DNA from: Thermoproteota archaeon
GTDB taxonomy: Archaea > Thermoproteota > Thermoprotei_A > Sulfolobales > Pyrodictiaceae
Direction: 5' to 3'
DNA: 7,838 nucleotides
Assembly (NCBI GenBank): GCA_013153105.1
Contig: JAADFC010000133.1
Span: forward strand, 1-7,838
The notes below the pieces were generated by a model that was given only the letters and a program-made list of their open reading frames with translations, was not told the origin of the DNA and made no database searches. Of this stretch, positions 5,693 through 7,838 are shown piece by piece. How positions within the stretch are numbered: the first letter of the stretch is position 1; the number at the start of each line of letters is the position of its first letter. The translations under genes were made by a program, and so were the position numbers.

Positions 5693-6544
5693 ATGGCGGA
5701 CCCCTTCGAAGCTCTATGGCAGGGCCTAACAGAGGCCGCGACAAGGATCGGAGCAGCACTACCAGACATACTGGCTGCGATAGTAATCATAGCAATAGGC
5801 TACTACGTTGGCGGCATAGCTGGCAGGGCTGTGAACACGCTAATAGAGCGAAGCGGTGTAGAGAGAATATTCGACAAGACCGAGCTAGGCAAAGCATACC
5901 GCAAGGCTGGGATAGACCTCTCGGACTTCATAGGCGGCCTAGTAAAGGCTTTCGTGATAACAGTGGCTGTGCTCGCAGCTGTAGGCTACCTTAAGATAGG
6001 GGGCGAAGCCGGCTTCTACATATCTTGGGTGGCCAACTATCTCGTCAGGATTGTCGGCGCGGTCATAGTGTTGACCCTCGGCGCGGCGCTCTTCGAGCTC
6101 CTAGCAACCTTCATAGCACAGCAGTTCAGCGTCGTTATACCGGAGCAGCGTCGCGACCTTGTAGACCTGCTCAAGGATATACTGCTAGTTGGTCTGCTAG
6201 CCTTCCTTCTCACTATAGTGTTCAACATACTGCTGCTGCCGGGCAACATAGTCTACCCGCTTATACTCGGTGTTGCAGCGATAGCCTTAGGTATAGCAGT
6301 GAGCGAGAGGCTCGTGGACAACATAACAGAGAAACACGAAGAGTTCCGGGCGGTTGCAGGCTACGCGAAGTTCCTGCTGCTTCTGGTCTTCCTTATCGTA
6401 GGCGTCGCCGGCATATTCGGTACCGTGCCGGGCACCAGCATGGTAATAGAGAAGCTCGCCTGGGGTGTAGCCATAGCGGCTGCATTGATGCTAGTACCGG
6501 TCATGTACACACTCGCCAAGAAGATGGCAAAGACTGCGGCTTAG
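5693..6544 (+). CDS. Polytopic membrane protein with MscS-type conserved TM-helix segment
   Basis: This 283-residue protein has about seven hydrophobic segments (roughly 22-46, 81-101, 111-137, 160-183, 185-204, 224-245 and 254-274). Residues 22-60 read as LPDILAAIV, then GYYVGG, then a basic amphipathic stretch and SGVERIF. This is the layout of the 'conserved TM helix' repeat (PF05552-like) found next to or within small-conductance mechanosensitive channel relatives. DLSDFIGGLVKAFVITVAVLA (76-96) continues that pattern. The cytoplasmic beta domain that normally follows the pore helix in MscS is absent: the chain ends shortly after the last helix in KKMAKTAA. It may therefore be an accessory membrane protein or a minimal channel; channel activity is not shown. 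The start is ATG 5693, not 5657, because of the TATA box at 5641 and the GGAGTGGT ribosome site. Base composition is moderately lower in GC than that of the purA cluster. A hairpin and T-run follow the stop, so it is probably monocistronic. Confidence 0.75.
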   Translation: MADPFEALWQGLTEAATRIGAALPDILAAIVIIAIGYYVGGIAGRAVNTLIERSGVERIFDKTELGKAYRKAGIDLSDFIGGLVKAFVITVAVLAAVGYLKIGGEAGFYISWVANYLVRIVGAVIVLTLGAALFELLATFIAQQFSVVIPEQRRDLVDLLKDILLVGLLAFLLTIVFNILLLPGNIVYPLILGVAAIALGIAVSERLVDNITEKHEEFRAVAGYAKFLLLLVFLIVGVAGIFGTVPGTSMVIEKLAWGVAIAAALMLVPVMYTLAKKMAKTAA

Positions 6545-6549
6545 ACCTC

Positions 6550-6583
6550 TACTCCCATGGAGTAATGTTCCCAAATGTTTTTT
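6550..6583 (+). terminator. Hairpin plus T-run terminator after the channel-like gene
   Basis: TACTCC (6550-6555) and GGAGTA (6559-6564) form a perfect 6-bp stem with a 3-base loop just after the stop at 6544. A run of six T follows at 6578-6583. The T-run is the more relevant element in archaea; the hairpin may be incidental because it sits 13 bases upstream. Confidence 0.5.
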
Positions 6584-6637
6584 AGAATACGGCTTGCGTC
6601 TCCACCGCGTCGCCGCGCTCCTACGTATGCCTAGCCG

Positions 6638-6659
6638 AGTCTAGCAGGCCTGCTAGACT
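6638..6659. repeat. Perfect 22-bp palindrome
   Basis: The left arm AGTCTAGCAGG (6638-6648) is exactly the reverse complement of the right arm CCTGCTAGACT (6649-6659), with no spacer. It lies in a gap between genes, 55 bases after the T-run and about 50 bases before a TATA-like box. It could be a dimeric regulator site or a foldback element; neither is proven. Confidence 0.85.
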
Positions 6660-6706
6660 TAGCCTCTCCAGCGCCTCCATCGCGGGCTAGACAGGTGGCT
6701 GCCACT

Positions 6707-6713
6707 GTTATAG
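6707..6713 (+). promoter_or_regulatory. TATA-like box upstream of the right-end transcription unit
   Basis: GTTATAG is isolated in GC-rich sequence and would direct transcription from about 6738. It precedes both the possible small ORF at 6760 and the large membrane-protein gene at 6957. Confidence 0.4.
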
Positions 6714-6759
6714 CCCGGTTCCTGGCCCCCGGAGAGGAGCCGGGCTCCTGGAGCCGAGG

Positions 6760-6966
6760 ATGCGTCGGGGCTGTGAGGAGTGGGCCACGGATGCGCCCAG
6801 AGGCCCCCGGGCTTGCTTGGGGGCCTTGGATGGCGTCACCCTGCATCGCCGAGCCCCGGCCTCCCTCCTCGCCCGTGACCGGCCGGGCGCGGGGCCGGAA
6901 GCCCTGTTCTCAACCCCCCAGGCCGACCAGGCGGCCGCCTCGGGGGCTGGCGGGCGTTGTGGCTGA
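6760..6966 (+). CDS. Possible 68-codon ORF, doubtful
   Basis: The signals in front of it are good: a TATA-like box at 6707-6713 and GGAG at 6750-6753, 6 bases before the ATG. Its TGA at 6964-6966 overlaps the TTG start of the next gene at 6957, which would allow translational coupling. Against it, the product is Arg/Ala/Pro/Gly-rich without a recognisable fold, and it uses CGT and CGA for Arg where neighbouring genes favour AGG and CGC. The interval also forms strong hairpins. It could equally be an untranslated leader or structured RNA. Cysteines at residues 5, 20 and 67 form no motif. Confidence 0.22.
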   Translation: MRRGCEEWATDAPRGPRACLGALDGVTLHRRAPASLLARDRPGAGPEALFSTPQADQAAASGAGGRCG

Positions 6967-7838
6967 GGCTCACCGCTGGCTTGGCTGCGGTGGCTGCCGG
7001 GCTGCTCGCGGCCTCGGTCTCCTGCGTCTCCGCCTCGGGCGGCGGGGGTGGCGGGGTGCTCCACGCTAGGCTTGTGGGGCTCGGGGCGGTGCCGCTCTTC
7101 TACGGCTCTGTCGCCGCGTGGTACGTCTCCTCGATGCTCCCCCGGGGGCTTCTCGGGGCCGGGGCGCCGCTGCTGTTCCTCCATGCTCTCCTGCTCGGCC
7201 TCCCGGTGCTCCTCCCCGGGGCTGCGGGGGTCTCGGTGGCTGCGGCGGCCGCCTTGGGGCTCGGGGTTTCGCTTGCCGCGGCGAGGCTCGGCGCGCGGGC
7301 GAGGAGGGAGGCGGCGCTGCTTATGGCCTCGGCGTACGCGGTGGCGCTGGCTTCGCCGCTGCTCCTCCCCGGCTCGCCGCTGGCGAGGGAGCTTATGCTC
7401 CTCTACCTGGTCGCCGTCCCGGGCATAGTGGCGGTGAACATGTACAGCCTGCTGCGCACCTACAGCAGGGGCGGCGCGCTCCTCGCGGGCATGGCTTTGA
7501 ACGGGCTGCTGGCTGCGGGGCTCGCCTGGAGGAGCCTGTCGGGCGGCGCGGGGCTGCTCGCCGTGTTCTTCGCGGCCTACGCCGCCGCCACGCTCGCGGG
7601 CGCGGGGCTGGGCCTCCCGAGGCTCCGGAGCCTCCGGGGCGACCCGAGGAGGGCGCACGCCTACTACCTCCTCGGCCAGCTGGGCTCCGCGGCCGCCTCC
7701 GCGGTGCACGCCGCGCTGCTAGCCTCTGGGGCCGACCTGGTGTCTGAGGCGCACAGCCTAGCCATGGGGTTCATCGCGTTCCACGTCTACACCCACGCGC
7801 CGCTCATGCTCCCCACAATGCTGGGGCTCCCCGCCTCG
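6957..7838 (+). CDS. Polytopic membrane protein with His-rich helix, incomplete at right edge
   Basis: This frame is open for 294 codons to the window end. Its product is strongly hydrophobic, with about eight segments (near 5-26, 36-58, 70-87, 91-109, 119-138, 147-165, 174-190 and 199-220) and a last region at 235-290. An in-frame TGA at 6876-6878 limits the start; TTG 6957 is the first plausible codon, with TTG 6981 as alternative. No clear ribosome site precedes it, but its start overlaps the end of a possible small ORF. The last visible part has His234, His251, His266, His276 and His280 in an arrangement AHSLAMGFIAFHVYTHAPLMLP. The pattern H-x3-GF-x4-H-x3-HAP-x3-P recalls polytopic haem/copper membrane proteins such as NnrS-like ones, but I cannot assign the family. 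A short Gly run (28-33) follows the first helix. GC-rich third positions match the purA cluster rather than the preceding two genes. No other frame here makes a credible protein. Confidence 0.8.
   Translation, partial: MWLRLTAGLAAVAAGLLAASVSCVSASGGGGGGVLHARLVGLGAVPLFYGSVAAWYVSSMLPRGLLGAGAPLLFLHALLLGLPVLLPGAAGVSVAAAAALGLGVSLAAARLGARARREAALLMASAYAVALASPLLLPGSPLARELMLLYLVAVPGIVAVNMYSLLRTYSRGGALLAGMALNGLLAAGLAWRSLSGGAGLLAVFFAAYAAATLAGAGLGLPRLRSLRGDPRRAHAYYLLGQLGSAAASAVHAALLASGADLVSEAHSLAMGFIAFHVYTHAPLMLPTMLGLPAS

Larger units (their letters stand above)
6584..6956. other. Gap without a recognisable gene; GC-rich, strongly folding
   Basis: This 373-base stretch contains the 22-bp palindrome, the TATA-like box and the doubtful small ORF. 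It also holds several GC stems. AGGCCCCC (6801-6808) pairs with GGGGGCCT (6819-6826) and is extended by CCA/TGG (6797-6799 with 6827-6829) around one bulged G. AGGAGC (6735-6740) pairs with GCTCCT (6744-6749). CCGGCC (6879-6884) pairs with GGCCGG (6893-6898). No tRNA T-arm, SRP RNA or RNase P RNA signature was found. A structured leader or unknown small RNA is possible, but high GC content makes chance stems likely. Confidence 0.4.

Noticed and set aside
6621..6680. 19-codon minus-strand ORF (MEALERLSLAGLLDSARHT) spanning the palindrome
   Set aside because: It looks peptide-like but has no ribosome site or promoter and is too short to distinguish from chance.
6584..6956. tRNA, SRP RNA or RNase P RNA in the long gap
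   Set aside because: No T-arm, no SRP helix-8 signature and no conserved RNase P core words were found on either strand.
6708..7709. Long minus-strand open frame at the right end
   Set aside because: It is an Arg/Glu/Pro/Gln-rich shadow opposite a clearly hydrophobic membrane-protein frame.
1..7838. CRISPR array or insertion sequence
   Set aside because: No regularly spaced direct repeats, transposase motifs or paired terminal repeats were seen.

Overview
The window looks like chromosomal DNA from a GC-rich hyperthermophilic crenarchaeon, with Desulfurococcales/Pyrodictiaceae-like organisms as the best guess. The evidence is the short archaeal form of PurA, a Drg-type GTPase with a C-terminal TGS domain, TATA-type promoter boxes, GGTGA/GGAGG ribosome-binding sites, heavy AGG and ATA codon use, and an exceptional preference for TTG start codons. 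The assignment is an inference from style, not from an rRNA.

Layout, left to right. A truncated ORF (3-422) carries a PD-(D/E)xK-like nuclease core resembling the C-terminal part of archaeal ATPase/DUF234 proteins. Next comes a probable co-directional cluster with its own TATA box: purA (506-1531), a COG2509-like FAD-dependent oxidoreductase (1575-2999), and a small membrane protein with paired histidines that looks like a transmembrane di-heme b carrier (3062-3595). The last of these converges on a Drg-family GTPase gene (4767-3592, minus strand), and the two share a single CTAG as both stop codons. From a divergent control region the plus strand continues with a single-pass, sequon-rich surface protein (4948-5481). 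After an AT-rich spacer comes a polytopic membrane protein with a conserved TM-helix segment of the mechanosensitive-channel type (5693-6544). These last two genes are visibly less GC-rich than the rest. A hairpin plus T-run ends this part.

The interval 6545-6956 holds no recognisable gene. It has a perfect 22-bp palindrome, a TATA-like box, a possible 68-codon ORF and strong GC hairpins. From 6957 to the right edge runs a long polytopic membrane protein that is open at the window end and has a histidine-rich last visible helix.

The most interesting hypothesis is that the cytosolic FAD/cysteine-rich oxidoreductase and the adjacent predicted di-heme membrane protein form an uncharacterised electron-transfer pair. 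No mobile element, CRISPR array, rRNA or tRNA was seen.
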